Source of the DNA: DASYAE01 sp036501535
GTDB lineage: Bacteria > Actinomycetota > Actinomycetes > Streptomycetales > Catenulisporaceae
Assembly (NCBI GenBank): GCA_036501535.1
Contig: DASYAE010000040.1
Span: 1-17,102, forward strand
Reading direction: 5' to 3'
DNA: 17,102 bases
The notes below the pieces were generated by a model. It was not told the origin of the DNA. It searched no databases and saw only the letters and a list, made by a program, of their open reading frames with translations. The position numbers and the translations under genes are program-made. Positions 6,496 through 14,198 of this stretch are shown here, one piece after another; the stretch's first letter is position 1; each line of letters opens with the position of its first letter.

Positions 6496-7808
6496 TTGAC
6501 GCGCACCACGTCGTCGATGCGCACTGCTTCGCCGCGCGCGAAGGCGGTGTTGGCGGCCAGCCCGACGGCCAGCGCGAGCGCACCGTCGACGGCGGTGGCG
6601 ACTGCAGGGCCGCTGCTGTTGTCATCGCCGTCGAACAGCGCCCGCATCATCCGCGCGTCGCCGCCGCCGTGCCCGGCGTGGTCGAACCGCGGGATCTCCA
6701 CCTCGTACGGCGGCTTCCACAGGGGCCTGACAAGGATGCGCGCGCCGCCGGAGTTCTCCTGCGCGGTGTCGCCGTGCACGGCGCCCCGGGCGGAGGTCAG
6801 CCTGGCGCTCGGCCGCTGCCACGCGCTCTCCTCGACCTCCAGCTCCAGCCGCCCGCCCGTACCGTTGAACATCACCCGGTAGCCCTCCCAGGGCGCATAT
6901 GCGGTGAGGTGGTAGGACATGCTAGCGCCGGTGTCGTAGCGCACGAGGACGGCCATGTCGTCCTCGATGGTGATCCCGTCGCCGAAGACGTTGCGGTCGC
7001 GGAAGTAGCCGTCTTCCTGCTCGGCGTCGAGGTACAGCGCGCGCAGGCCCTCGTTGTCCTCGAGGTGCAGGGCGAACGGGTCGTCCGCGGCGAGCGCCGA
7101 GCCGTGTGCGCGCTCGTATTCGCGGCGGTACCCGGTGCGCTCGCCGTTCTCGCGGCCGTAGAAGGCGAGCCGGCCGACGCCGAACACCTGCTCCGGCCGG
7201 GCGCCGAGCCACCAGTTGACCAGGTCGAAGTGGTGCCCGGCCTTGTGCACCATCAGGCCGCCGCTGTTGTCCCGCTCGCGGTGCCAGCGGCGGAAGTAGT
7301 CGGCGCCGTGGCGTACGTCCAGGAGCCATTCGAAGTGCACTGACAGCAGCTCGCCGATCGCGCCCTCGCGCAGCCGCCGGTGTACGAGCTCGTGCACCGG
7401 GTTGAAGCGGTAGTTGAAGGCCACCGAGAGGTCGCCGCCCGTCCGGTCGACGGCGTCAAGGATGCCGCGGCAGCGCTGTGCGTCCGTGGTCATGGGCTTC
7501 TCGGTCACGACCCGGCAGCCGGCCTCGAGCGCTGGGACGATGTACGTGTTATGCAACGCGTCGACCGTGGTGACCACGACGGTGTCGATGCGTTCGGCGC
7601 GCAGCATCTCGGCGAACGCGTCCGGCGGGTAGGTGCGGGCCGGCGGCCGCCCCGCGTCGGTCAGCAGCCGGTTGTGGTGCGCCATCCGCACGCGGTTGGG
7701 GTCGCACAGCGCGGCGACCTCGATGCGGTCGCGGCGGGCGAGGCCCTCGGTGAACAGCTGTGCGCGGGACCCGGTGCCGACGATGGCGGCACGTGCTTCG
7801 GCGGTCAT
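6492..7808 (-). CDS. Gfo/Idh/MocA-family oxidoreductase
   Basis: This 438-aa NAD(P)-dependent dehydrogenase of the glucose-fructose oxidoreductase family should act on a cyclic sugar or polyol in the cytoplasm. The Rossmann start IVGTGSRAQ (residues 9-17) binds the cofactor, TEKP (102-105) carries the conserved catalytic Lys104, and KAGHHFDLVNWWLG (189-202) carries the catalytic-site histidines. The length is at the long end for the family because of an insert around 215-280. The ATG at 7808-7806 has a strong site (GAAGGAG, 5 nt upstream). An in-frame extension back to 7955 would cross the control region and is rejected. It is the first gene of the leftward operon, divergent from the CE7 esterase gene. 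Likely job: oxidation or epimerisation-type redox on the sugar released by the beta-mannosidase. Confidence 0.92.
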   Translation of the reverse strand: MTAEARAAIVGTGSRAQLFTEGLARRDRIEVAALCDPNRVRMAHHNRLLTDAGRPPARTYPPDAFAEMLRAERIDTVVVTTVDALHNTYIVPALEAGCRVVTEKPMTTDAQRCRGILDAVDRTGGDLSVAFNYRFNPVHELVHRRLREGAIGELLSVHFEWLLDVRHGADYFRRWHRERDNSGGLMVHKAGHHFDLVNWWLGARPEQVFGVGRLAFYGRENGERTGYRREYERAHGSALAADDPFALHLEDNEGLRALYLDAEQEDGYFRDRNVFGDGITIEDDMAVLVRYDTGASMSYHLTAYAPWEGYRVMFNGTGGRLELEVEESAWQRPSARLTSARGAVHGDTAQENSGGARILVRPLWKPPYEVEIPRFDHAGHGGGDARMMRALFDGDDNSSGPAVATAVDGALALAVGLAANTAFARGEAVRIDDVVRVK

Positions 7809-7836
7809 CGCATCTCCTTCTGCCTCTGTATTGCAA

Positions 7837-7865
7837 GGCTTGCATGCGCATGCAAAGCCTGTCAA
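7837..7865 (-). promoter_or_regulatory. Candidate promoter of the leftward (dehydrogenase-LacI) operon
   Basis: A perfect TTGACA lies on the minus strand at 7865-7860. At 17 nt spacing the -10 position reads CAAGCC, a poor match, so the -10 is not convincing. The 16-bp palindrome occupies the spacer, where bound repressor would block RNA polymerase. Confidence 0.4.
7840..7855. promoter_or_regulatory. Perfect 16-bp palindrome, probable LacI-type operator
   Basis: TTGCATGCGCATGCAA is an exact inverted repeat with a central CG, the geometry expected for a LacI-family dimer. It is flanked by AGGC and AGCCT, which extend the symmetry when shifted by one base. A further half-site TTGCAA lies at 7831-7836. 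It sits in the divergent region between the dehydrogenase and CE7 esterase genes, and a LacI gene is two positions away. Confidence 0.75.
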
Positions 7866-7889
7866 CAGAACAACGGCCAGGCGACTGGG

Positions 7890-7918
7890 TGGACACGACT
7901 CGGCGGCGTGCATATATT
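7890..7918 (+). promoter_or_regulatory. Promoter of the rightward (esterase-mannosidase) operon
   Basis: TGGACA (7890-7895) and TATATT (7913-7918) are separated by exactly 17 nt and match the sigma-70-type consensus at 5/6 and 5/6 positions. Transcription would begin near 7925, about 35 nt before the ATG at 7961. TGCAT (7909-7913) and ATGCA (7932-7936) bracket the -10 and could form a weak second operator. Confidence 0.6.
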
Positions 7919-7960
7919 TGGTAGCGCATTCATGCAGACGCCGCCAAGGGAGCACCGTTC

Positions 7961-8944
7961 ATGGCCCTGTTCGACAAGCCGCTCGCCGAGCTGCGCACCT
8001 ATCGGCCCGAGCTCGCCGAACCCGAGGACTTCGACGCCTTCTGGAAGCGCACGCTCGACGAGGCCGCGGGCCACGACCTCTCGGCCCGGTTCGATGCGCA
8101 CGACGCGGGACTGACCGAGGTGGAGGTGTACGACTCCTCCTTCGCCGGCTGGGGCGGGCAGCGCGTGGCGGGTTGGCTGATCGTGCCGAAGCACGCGGCC
8201 GGCTCCGGCCCGGTCCCGTGCGTCGTGCACTACCTCGGCTACCACCGCGGCCGCGGTTTTCCGCACGATCACCTGCTGTGGCCTGCCACCGGCCGCGCGG
8301 TGTACGTGGTCGACGTCCGGGGCCAAGGCGCCGCGGCCGGCGACTACCCCGGCGCCACCGCGGACCCCGACGGCGGCGCGAATCCGCAGAGCCCCGGCTT
8401 CATGACCCGCGGCGTCCTCGATCCGGAGCAGTACTACTACCGGCGGGTCTTCACCGACTCGGTCCGCGCGGTGGACGCTGCCAAGTCCCACCCCGCCGTC
8501 GACGCGGACCGGATCCTCATCAGCGGGGGGAGCCAGGGCGGCGGCATCGCCACGGCCGTGGCCGGGCTGCGCGGCGACCTCACGGCGGCGCTGGTGGACG
8601 TGCCGTTCCTCTCGCACTTCCGCCGCGCCGTGGAACTGACGGACGACGACCCGTACCAGGAGATCGTCCGCTTCCTCAAGACGCAGAAGGGCTCTGACGA
8701 GCAGGTGTTCAGAACGCTGTCGTACTTCGACGGCCAGCACTTCGCGGCCCGGGCGTCGTGCCCGGTGCTGTACTCGGTCGCGTTGATGGACCAGACCTGC
8801 CCTCCCTCGACCGTCTTCGCTTCCTACAACCACTGGGCGCACCCGCGCAAGGACATCGAGGTCTACCCGTGGAACGGGCACGAGGGCGGCTCGGCGGAGC
8901 ACCGGTCCGCGCAGCTGAGATGGCTGGCGCGGGCGGGCCTGTAG
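7961..8944 (+). CDS. CE7 acetyl-xylan esterase / cephalosporin C deacetylase
   Basis: This 327-aa protein carries all three CE7 signatures in order: R120-G-Q122, the nucleophile elbow G189-G-S191-Q-G-G and H307-E308. D277 in MDQTCPPST completes the triad. Length and start (ALFDKPLAELRTYRPE) match family members. CE7 enzymes are cytoplasmic and remove acetyl groups from small acetylated oligosaccharides and some other esters. No signal peptide is present, in agreement. The ATG has AAGGGAG 8 nt upstream. It is the first gene of the rightward operon, 22 nt before the beta-mannosidase. The pairing suggests that acetylated manno-oligosaccharides are imported whole, then deacetylated before the mannosidase acts. 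The precise substrate is inferred. Confidence 0.92.
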   Translation: MALFDKPLAELRTYRPELAEPEDFDAFWKRTLDEAAGHDLSARFDAHDAGLTEVEVYDSSFAGWGGQRVAGWLIVPKHAAGSGPVPCVVHYLGYHRGRGFPHDHLLWPATGRAVYVVDVRGQGAAAGDYPGATADPDGGANPQSPGFMTRGVLDPEQYYYRRVFTDSVRAVDAAKSHPAVDADRILISGGSQGGGIATAVAGLRGDLTAALVDVPFLSHFRRAVELTDDDPYQEIVRFLKTQKGSDEQVFRTLSYFDGQHFAARASCPVLYSVALMDQTCPPSTVFASYNHWAHPRKDIEVYPWNGHEGGSAEHRSAQLRWLARAGL

Positions 8945-8966
8945 CGATCGGAAGGAGACGGACCTC

Positions 8967-11441
8967 ATGATCTCGCGTCGGACCCTGCACGACGGCTGGC
9001 AGTTGTCTGCGACGACCGGTCCGGTGCCCGCGCACGTCGCGGACCGGACGGTGCCGGCTCACGTGCCCGGCAGCGCCCACCTCGACCTGCTCGCCGCGGG
9101 CCTGATCCCAGACCCGTACCTCGACCTGGCCGAGGCCGAGCTGGCCTGGGCGCATCGGACCGGCTGGCGCTACGCTCTCACCTTCGAAGCGGACGTGCCC
9201 GCAACAGACGAACGCTGCGATCTGGCTTTCGACGGCCTGGACACGCTGGCCACTATCACGCTCAACGGCCGGCGGCTGGGCGAGACGGCGAACATGCACC
9301 GTTCCTACCGCTTCGACGCGCGCCCGGCGCTGCGGCCCGGCGCGAACGAGCTCGTGGTCGAATTCCAGTCAGTGCTGGAATACGTGGAGCAGCGCGAACG
9401 CGATCTCGGGCGTTACAGCCGCACGTATCCGCACCCGTTCAGCCTGGTCCGCAAGATGGCCTGCAGCTTTGGCTGGGACTGGGGACCGGACCTGCAGACC
9501 GCCGGCATCTGGAAACCGGTGCGGCTCGAGCGGTGGACCACCGCCCGCATCGCCCGGCTCAGGCCCCTGGCGACGGTCGCGGAGGACGACACTGGTCGGG
9601 TCGAGGTGCACGTCGAGATCGAACACGCGGGCACCGGGGATGACCGGGCCCTGCTGCTCGAGGCGCGCATCGACGGACGCGAGGAGCGCGTCGAGGTGCC
9701 CGCAGGCGCGACCAGCGCGGTGATCGCGCTCGAGATCCCGGGCGCCGCGCTGTGGTGGCCCGCAGGATACGGCAGCCAACCGCTGTACGACCTCGAAGTC
9801 GCTGTGCGCGACAGCGAGGCGGGCACCGAACTGGACTCGGCGACGCGCCGCATCGGCTTCCGCACCGTCACCGTGGACGTCACCCCGGACGAGATCGGCA
9901 CCCCGTTCACCATCGCCGTCAACGGCCGGCCGGTCTTCGCCAAGGGCGCCAACTGGATCCCCGACGACCACTTCCTGACCCGGATCACCCGCGAGCGCCT
10001 GGCCCGCCGGGTCGGCCAGGCTCTCGGCGCGCACATCAACCTGCTGCGGGTCTGGGGCGGCGGCGTGTACGAGTCCGAGGATTTCTACGATGTCTGCGAC
10101 GAGCGCGGCGTGCTGGTTTGGCAGGACTTCCTGTTCGCCTGCGCCGCCTACCCCGAGGAGGAGCCGCTGCGCTCCGAGGTCGAGGCCGAGGCCCGCGAGA
10201 ACGTCGCCCGCCTGGCCTCGCACGCCTCGCTCGCCCTGTGGAACGGCGCCAACGAGAACATGTGGGGGTACTGCGACTGGGGCTGGCAGCAGGAGCTGGG
10301 CGAGCAGACCTGGGGGTACGGGTACTACACCGACCTGCTCCCGCGCATCGTCGCAGAGCTCGACCCCACCCGGTTCTACGCCGCCAACAGTCCCTACAAC
10401 CCGCACCACGCGATCGACCGGCTCCACCCCAACGACGAGAACCACGGCACCCGGCACGAGTGGCAGGTGTGGAACGCCGTGGACTACACCGCCTACCGCG
10501 AGCACCTCCCGCGGTTCTGCTCCGAGTTCGGCTTCCAGGCGCCGCCGGCCTGGGCCACCCTGCGGCGCTGGATCCACGACGACCCGCTCACCCCGGTCTC
10601 GCCCGCCTTCCTGCTGCACCAGAAGGCCGCGGACGGCAACGGCAAGCTCGAACGCGGATTCGCCGCGCACCTGCCGCAGCCCGCGAACTTCGCCGACTGG
10701 CACTGGACCACGCAGCTCAACCAGGCGCGGGCGGTCGCCTTCGGCATCGAGCACTTCCGCTCCTGGTGGCCGCGCACCGCGGGGGCGGTCGTCTGGCAGC
10801 TCAACGACTGCTGGCCGGTCACCTCCTGGTCGGCGATCGACGGCGACGGCCGGGCCAAACCGCTGTGGTACGCGCTGCGCCGCGCCTACACCCCGCGGCT
10901 GCTCACGATCCAGCCGCGCGACGGGCGTTCCGCGCTGATCGCCGTGAACGACAGCGACTCCGCGTGGACCGGCACGGTGCGCCTCGAGCGGCAGACCTTT
11001 GACGGCGAGGTGCGCAACGTGGCCTCGCTCGAGTTCTCGGTGCCCGCGCGGTCCGTGGCCCGGCTCGCGATCCCAGACTCGCTGATGGCGGCGCAGGATC
11101 CGAAGCGGGAGGTCCTGGTGGCGACGGCCGGCGAGGTCCGCGCCGTGCACCCGTTCCTGGAAGACCTCGAACTCGGCTACGACAAGCAGGCGCTGACCGC
11201 GCACGCCACCGCCGTCGACGGCGGCTATCGCGTGCACGTGCGCGCCGAGTCCTTCACCCGCGACATCTCGATCCTCGCCGACCGGGTCGCCCCCGACGCA
11301 GAGGTCGACGACATGCTGGTCACCCTGCTGGCCGGCGAGACGCACGCGTTCCTCGTGCGCACCGCCGAACGGCTGGACCCCGCGCGGCTGACCGACCCGT
11401 CGGTGCTGCGCAGCGCCAACGACCTCTGCTTCCCCCGCTGA
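8967..11441 (+). CDS. GH2 beta-mannosidase
   Basis: This 824-aa glycoside hydrolase hydrolyses terminal beta-mannosyl residues with retention of configuration. An N-terminal jelly-roll domain (about 1-190) holds beta-mannosidase hallmarks VPGSAHLDLLAAGLIPDP (33-50) and RKMACSFGWDWGPDL (162-176). An Ig-like domain follows (about 195-300), then a TIM barrel (about 305-640) with acid/base E430 in WNGANEN and nucleophile E520 in SEFGFQ, and C-terminal beta domains. The length is normal for the family. The ATG has GAAGGAG 9 nt upstream. There is no signal peptide, so it works on imported oligosaccharides. It sits 22 nt after the CE7 esterase gene and 22 nt before the DapA-family gene. Substrates might be mannan or glucomannan oligosaccharides or a glycan-derived Man-beta-1,4 unit. 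Confidence 0.94.
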   Translation: MISRRTLHDGWQLSATTGPVPAHVADRTVPAHVPGSAHLDLLAAGLIPDPYLDLAEAELAWAHRTGWRYALTFEADVPATDERCDLAFDGLDTLATITLNGRRLGETANMHRSYRFDARPALRPGANELVVEFQSVLEYVEQRERDLGRYSRTYPHPFSLVRKMACSFGWDWGPDLQTAGIWKPVRLERWTTARIARLRPLATVAEDDTGRVEVHVEIEHAGTGDDRALLLEARIDGREERVEVPAGATSAVIALEIPGAALWWPAGYGSQPLYDLEVAVRDSEAGTELDSATRRIGFRTVTVDVTPDEIGTPFTIAVNGRPVFAKGANWIPDDHFLTRITRERLARRVGQALGAHINLLRVWGGGVYESEDFYDVCDERGVLVWQDFLFACAAYPEEEPLRSEVEAEARENVARLASHASLALWNGANENMWGYCDWGWQQELGEQTWGYGYYTDLLPRIVAELDPTRFYAANSPYNPHHAIDRLHPNDENHGTRHEWQVWNAVDYTAYREHLPRFCSEFGFQAPPAWATLRRWIHDDPLTPVSPAFLLHQKAADGNGKLERGFAAHLPQPANFADWHWTTQLNQARAVAFGIEHFRSWWPRTAGAVVWQLNDCWPVTSWSAIDGDGRAKPLWYALRRAYTPRLLTIQPRDGRSALIAVNDSDSAWTGTVRLERQTFDGEVRNVASLEFSVPARSVARLAIPDSLMAAQDPKREVLVATAGEVRAVHPFLEDLELGYDKQALTAHATAVDGGYRVHVRAESFTRDISILADRVAPDAEVDDMLVTLLAGETHAFLVRTAERLDPARLTDPSVLRSANDLCFPR

Positions 11442-11463
11442 CCCCGAAAGGGAGCTGAGACCC

Positions 11464-12393
11464 ATGACCGCAGATCAAAGCAGCCTCGAGCGCCTGCGGG
11501 CCCGGCTGTCCACAGTCGTCGCCATCCCGGTGACGCCGTTCCGCCCCGACGGCGCGGTGGACTGGGACACCCACGCCGCGCTGATCAGCCGCCTGGTACG
11601 GCACGGCGTGCAGGTGGTCACGCCCAACGGCAACACCGGCGAGTTCTACACGCTGACCGCGCAGGAGACGCGGCTGGCGGTGGAGTCCGCGGTCAAGGCC
11701 GCGGACGGCCGCGCCGAGGTGATGGCCGGCGTCGGCCTCGATCTCGGCACCGCGATCGCGGCCGCCGAGCACGCCCGGACGGCGGGCGCGAGCTCGGTGA
11801 TGGTGCACCAGCCGGTCCACCCGTACCGCTCGGCCGAGGGATGGGTCGAATACCACCGTGCGATCGCGGACGCGGTCCCGGAGCTGGGCGTCGTGCTGTA
11901 CGTCCGCGACGAGCGGGTGACCGGCGCCCAGATCGGCCGGCTGTTGGAGCAGAGCCCGAACGTGGTCGGGGTGAAGTACGCCGTGCCCAACCCGGTGCGC
12001 TTCGCCGGCGTCGCGCGCGACGCGGGCCTGCGCGCGGTGGCGTGGATCGCCGGCCTGGCCGAGCTGTCCGCGCCCGGCTACTGGGCGGTCGGCGCGACCG
12101 GCTTCACCTCCGGCCTGGTCAACGTCGTCCCAGAGCTCTCCCTCGCGATGCTCGAGGCGCTGCGCGCCGGCGACTATGACAGGGCCATGACGGTCTGGGA
12201 GTCCGTGCGCCCCTTCGAGGAGCTGCGCGCGGCCGACGCCTCCGCCGACAACGTCTCGGTGGTCAAGGAGGCCCTGGCACAGCTCGGCCTCGCCTCGCGG
12301 GACGTGCGTCCGCCGTCCCGCCTGCTGCCGGAGGGACTGCGCGATCAGGTGGCGGCGCTGACCGACCGGTGGCGGCGGGCGGGCTGGTTGTGA
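11464..12393 (+). CDS. DapA-family (DHDPS/NAL superfamily) sugar-acid aldolase or dehydratase
   Basis: This 309-aa class I lyase has the Schiff-base lysine K171 in GVKYAVPN, the Tyr of the proton relay Y146 in VVLYVRDE, and the substrate carboxylate loop GNTGE (56-60). The sequence around Y146 (YxRDE) and the GEFYTLT segment recall 5-dehydro-4-deoxyglucarate dehydratase and 2-keto-3-deoxy sugar acid enzymes more than lysine-pathway DapA. It most likely takes the 2-keto-3-deoxy acid made by the dehydratase encoded next to it. Whether it cleaves to pyruvate plus an aldehyde or dehydrates further cannot be decided. The ATG has AAGGGAG upstream. Its TGA overlaps the GTG of the dehydratase gene. 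Confidence 0.87.
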   Translation: MTADQSSLERLRARLSTVVAIPVTPFRPDGAVDWDTHAALISRLVRHGVQVVTPNGNTGEFYTLTAQETRLAVESAVKAADGRAEVMAGVGLDLGTAIAAAEHARTAGASSVMVHQPVHPYRSAEGWVEYHRAIADAVPELGVVLYVRDERVTGAQIGRLLEQSPNVVGVKYAVPNPVRFAGVARDAGLRAVAWIAGLAELSAPGYWAVGATGFTSGLVNVVPELSLAMLEALRAGDYDRAMTVWESVRPFEELRAADASADNVSVVKEALAQLGLASRDVRPPSRLLPEGLRDQVAALTDRWRRAGWL

Positions 12394-14150
12394 GCGCGGA
12401 GCGGAGGCTGCGCAGCGAGGCATGGTTCGGCGACGGCGCCACCGGAGGCGGCCTGCGGGCGTTCAGCCACCGTTCGCGCATGCGGCAGCTCGGCTACCTG
12501 CCCGAGGAGCATCAGGGCAAGCCGGTCATCGCGATCCTGAACCCGTGGTCTGACATCAACCCGTGTCACATGCACCTGCGCGAGCGCGCCGAGCAGGTCA
12601 AGCGCGGGGTGTGGCAGGCCGGCGGCTTCCCGCTGGAGTTCCCGGTGGCCACGCTCTCGGAGACGTTCCAGAAGCCCACCCCGATGCTCTATCGCAACCT
12701 GCTGGCGATGGAGACCGAGGAGCTGCTGCGCAGCTATCCGGTCGACGGCGCGGTCCTGATGGGCGGCTGCGACAAGACCGTCCCCGCGCTGCTGATGGGC
12801 GCCGCCAGCGCAGGGCTGCCGGCGATCGTCGTACCGGCGGGGCCCATGCTGCGCGGGCACCACCGCGGCCGCACGCTGGGCAGCGGCACGGACCTGTGGG
12901 CCTACTGGGACGATCACCGGGCCGGGCGCATAGGAGAGTGCGAACTCGCCGAGGCGGAGTGCGGGCTGGCCCGCTCGCCCGGCCACTGCATGACCATGGG
13001 TACGGCCTCGACGATGACCTGCGCAGCCGAAGCGCTGGGCATGGCGCTGCCGGGCTCCGCGGCGATTCCGGCGGTGGACTCCGCGCACCACCGCATGGCC
13101 GCCGCGTCGGGCGCGCGCGCCGTCGAACTCGTGCGCGAGCAGTTGGCGCCGCAGCAGGTGATGACGCGCGCAGCCTTCGAGGACGCCGCGGCCACCGTCC
13201 TCGCGCTCGGCGGATCAACCAACGCGCTGATCCACCTGATCGCCATCGCCGGCCGCGCCGGGGTGAAGCTCACGCTGGAGGACTTCGACGAGATCGGCGG
13301 CCGCGTACCGGTGCTCGCGGACGTCCGCCCGGTCGGCCGGTACCTGATGGAAGACTTCTACTATGCCGGCGGCCTGCCCGCGCTGCTGCACCACCTGAGC
13401 GAGGCGCCGGACCCGGCCCAGCCCAGTGCGCTGCATCCAGACCGGCCGACCGTCGCAGGAACCGACTTCGGCGCCTACTACGCCGACGCCGAGACCTACG
13501 ACACCGGGGTGAAGGTGATCCGCACCCGCGCCGACCCGGTCGCGGCGCAGGCCGGAATCTCCGTCCTACACGGGAATCTCGCGCCCGGCGGCGCGGTCAT
13601 CAAGCACCTGGCCGCCGAGCCGGCGCTGCTGACCCACACCGGGCCGGCCGTCGTCTTCGATTCCTACCATGATCTGCAGCAGCGCATCGACGACCCCGCA
13701 CTCGGCATCACCGCGGACAGCGTCCTCGTGCTGCGCGGAGCCGGTCCGCTCGGCGGCCCGGGGATGCCGGAGTACGGCATGCTGCCGATCCCCGCGTACC
13801 TGTTGGAGCAGGGCGTCACCGACATGGTCCGCATATCGGATGCCCGGATGAGCGGCACCAGCTACGGCACCTGCGTCCTGCACGTCGCCCCGGAGTCGCA
13901 CGCCGGCGGTCCGCTCGCGCTGGTCCGAACCGGCGACCCGGTGACGCTGGACGTCTCGCGCCGCCTGCTGCAACTCGAGGTGCCCGACGAGGAGCTGCAG
14001 CGTCGCCGGGCCGCGTGGCAGCCGCCGGCCGCACGGTTCGAGCGCGGATACGGCGCGCTCTACCAGGAGCACGTGACGCAGGCCGATCAGGGCTGCGACT
14101 TCGACTTCCTGGCCCGCCCCGGCCGCAATCCGGCGCCCGACCCGACCTGA
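12390..14150 (+). CDS. IlvD/Edd-family sugar-acid (aldonate) dehydratase
   Basis: This 586-aa dehydratase converts a sugar acid to its 2-keto-3-deoxy form using an iron-sulfur cluster and a divalent metal. Candidate cluster ligands are C59 (NPWSDINPC), C127 (GGCDKT) and C200 (GHCMTMG), the three-cysteine spacing seen in pentonate dehydratases. K129 is the position of the modified lysine, and S488 in DARMSGTSYG is the expected catalytic base. The length matches arabinonate/xylonate-type enzymes and differs from the phosphogluconate type. The start is the GTG at 12390, overlapping the upstream TGA (GTGA); an in-frame GTG seven codons earlier is less likely. It is the last gene of the rightward operon. 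The exact acid (mannonate, arabinonate, xylonate or other) is not readable from the sequence. Confidence 0.92.
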   Translation: MSAERRLRSEAWFGDGATGGGLRAFSHRSRMRQLGYLPEEHQGKPVIAILNPWSDINPCHMHLRERAEQVKRGVWQAGGFPLEFPVATLSETFQKPTPMLYRNLLAMETEELLRSYPVDGAVLMGGCDKTVPALLMGAASAGLPAIVVPAGPMLRGHHRGRTLGSGTDLWAYWDDHRAGRIGECELAEAECGLARSPGHCMTMGTASTMTCAAEALGMALPGSAAIPAVDSAHHRMAAASGARAVELVREQLAPQQVMTRAAFEDAAATVLALGGSTNALIHLIAIAGRAGVKLTLEDFDEIGGRVPVLADVRPVGRYLMEDFYYAGGLPALLHHLSEAPDPAQPSALHPDRPTVAGTDFGAYYADAETYDTGVKVIRTRADPVAAQAGISVLHGNLAPGGAVIKHLAAEPALLTHTGPAVVFDSYHDLQQRIDDPALGITADSVLVLRGAGPLGGPGMPEYGMLPIPAYLLEQGVTDMVRISDARMSGTSYGTCVLHVAPESHAGGPLALVRTGDPVTLDVSRRLLQLEVPDEELQRRRAAWQPPAARFERGYGALYQEHVTQADQGCDFDFLARPGRNPAPDPT

Positions 14151-14198
14151 CGACAGCAGCACACGAACGTGATCGTCACTTACACGTACAGCTGGCCC

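Noticed and set aside
5425..6882. A 485-aa plus-strand frame opposite LacI and the dehydrogenase
   Set aside because: The minus strand encodes clear LacI and Gfo/Idh/MocA proteins here; the plus frame shows no domain.
7809..7955. In-frame 49-codon extension of the dehydrogenase
   Set aside because: It would translate through the operator and promoter region, and the ATG at 7808 has a strong GAAGGAG site.
9369..11465. A 698-aa minus-strand frame opposite the beta-mannosidase
   Set aside because: The plus strand has a full-length GH2 enzyme with both catalytic glutamates; the antisense frame is a codon-bias artefact.
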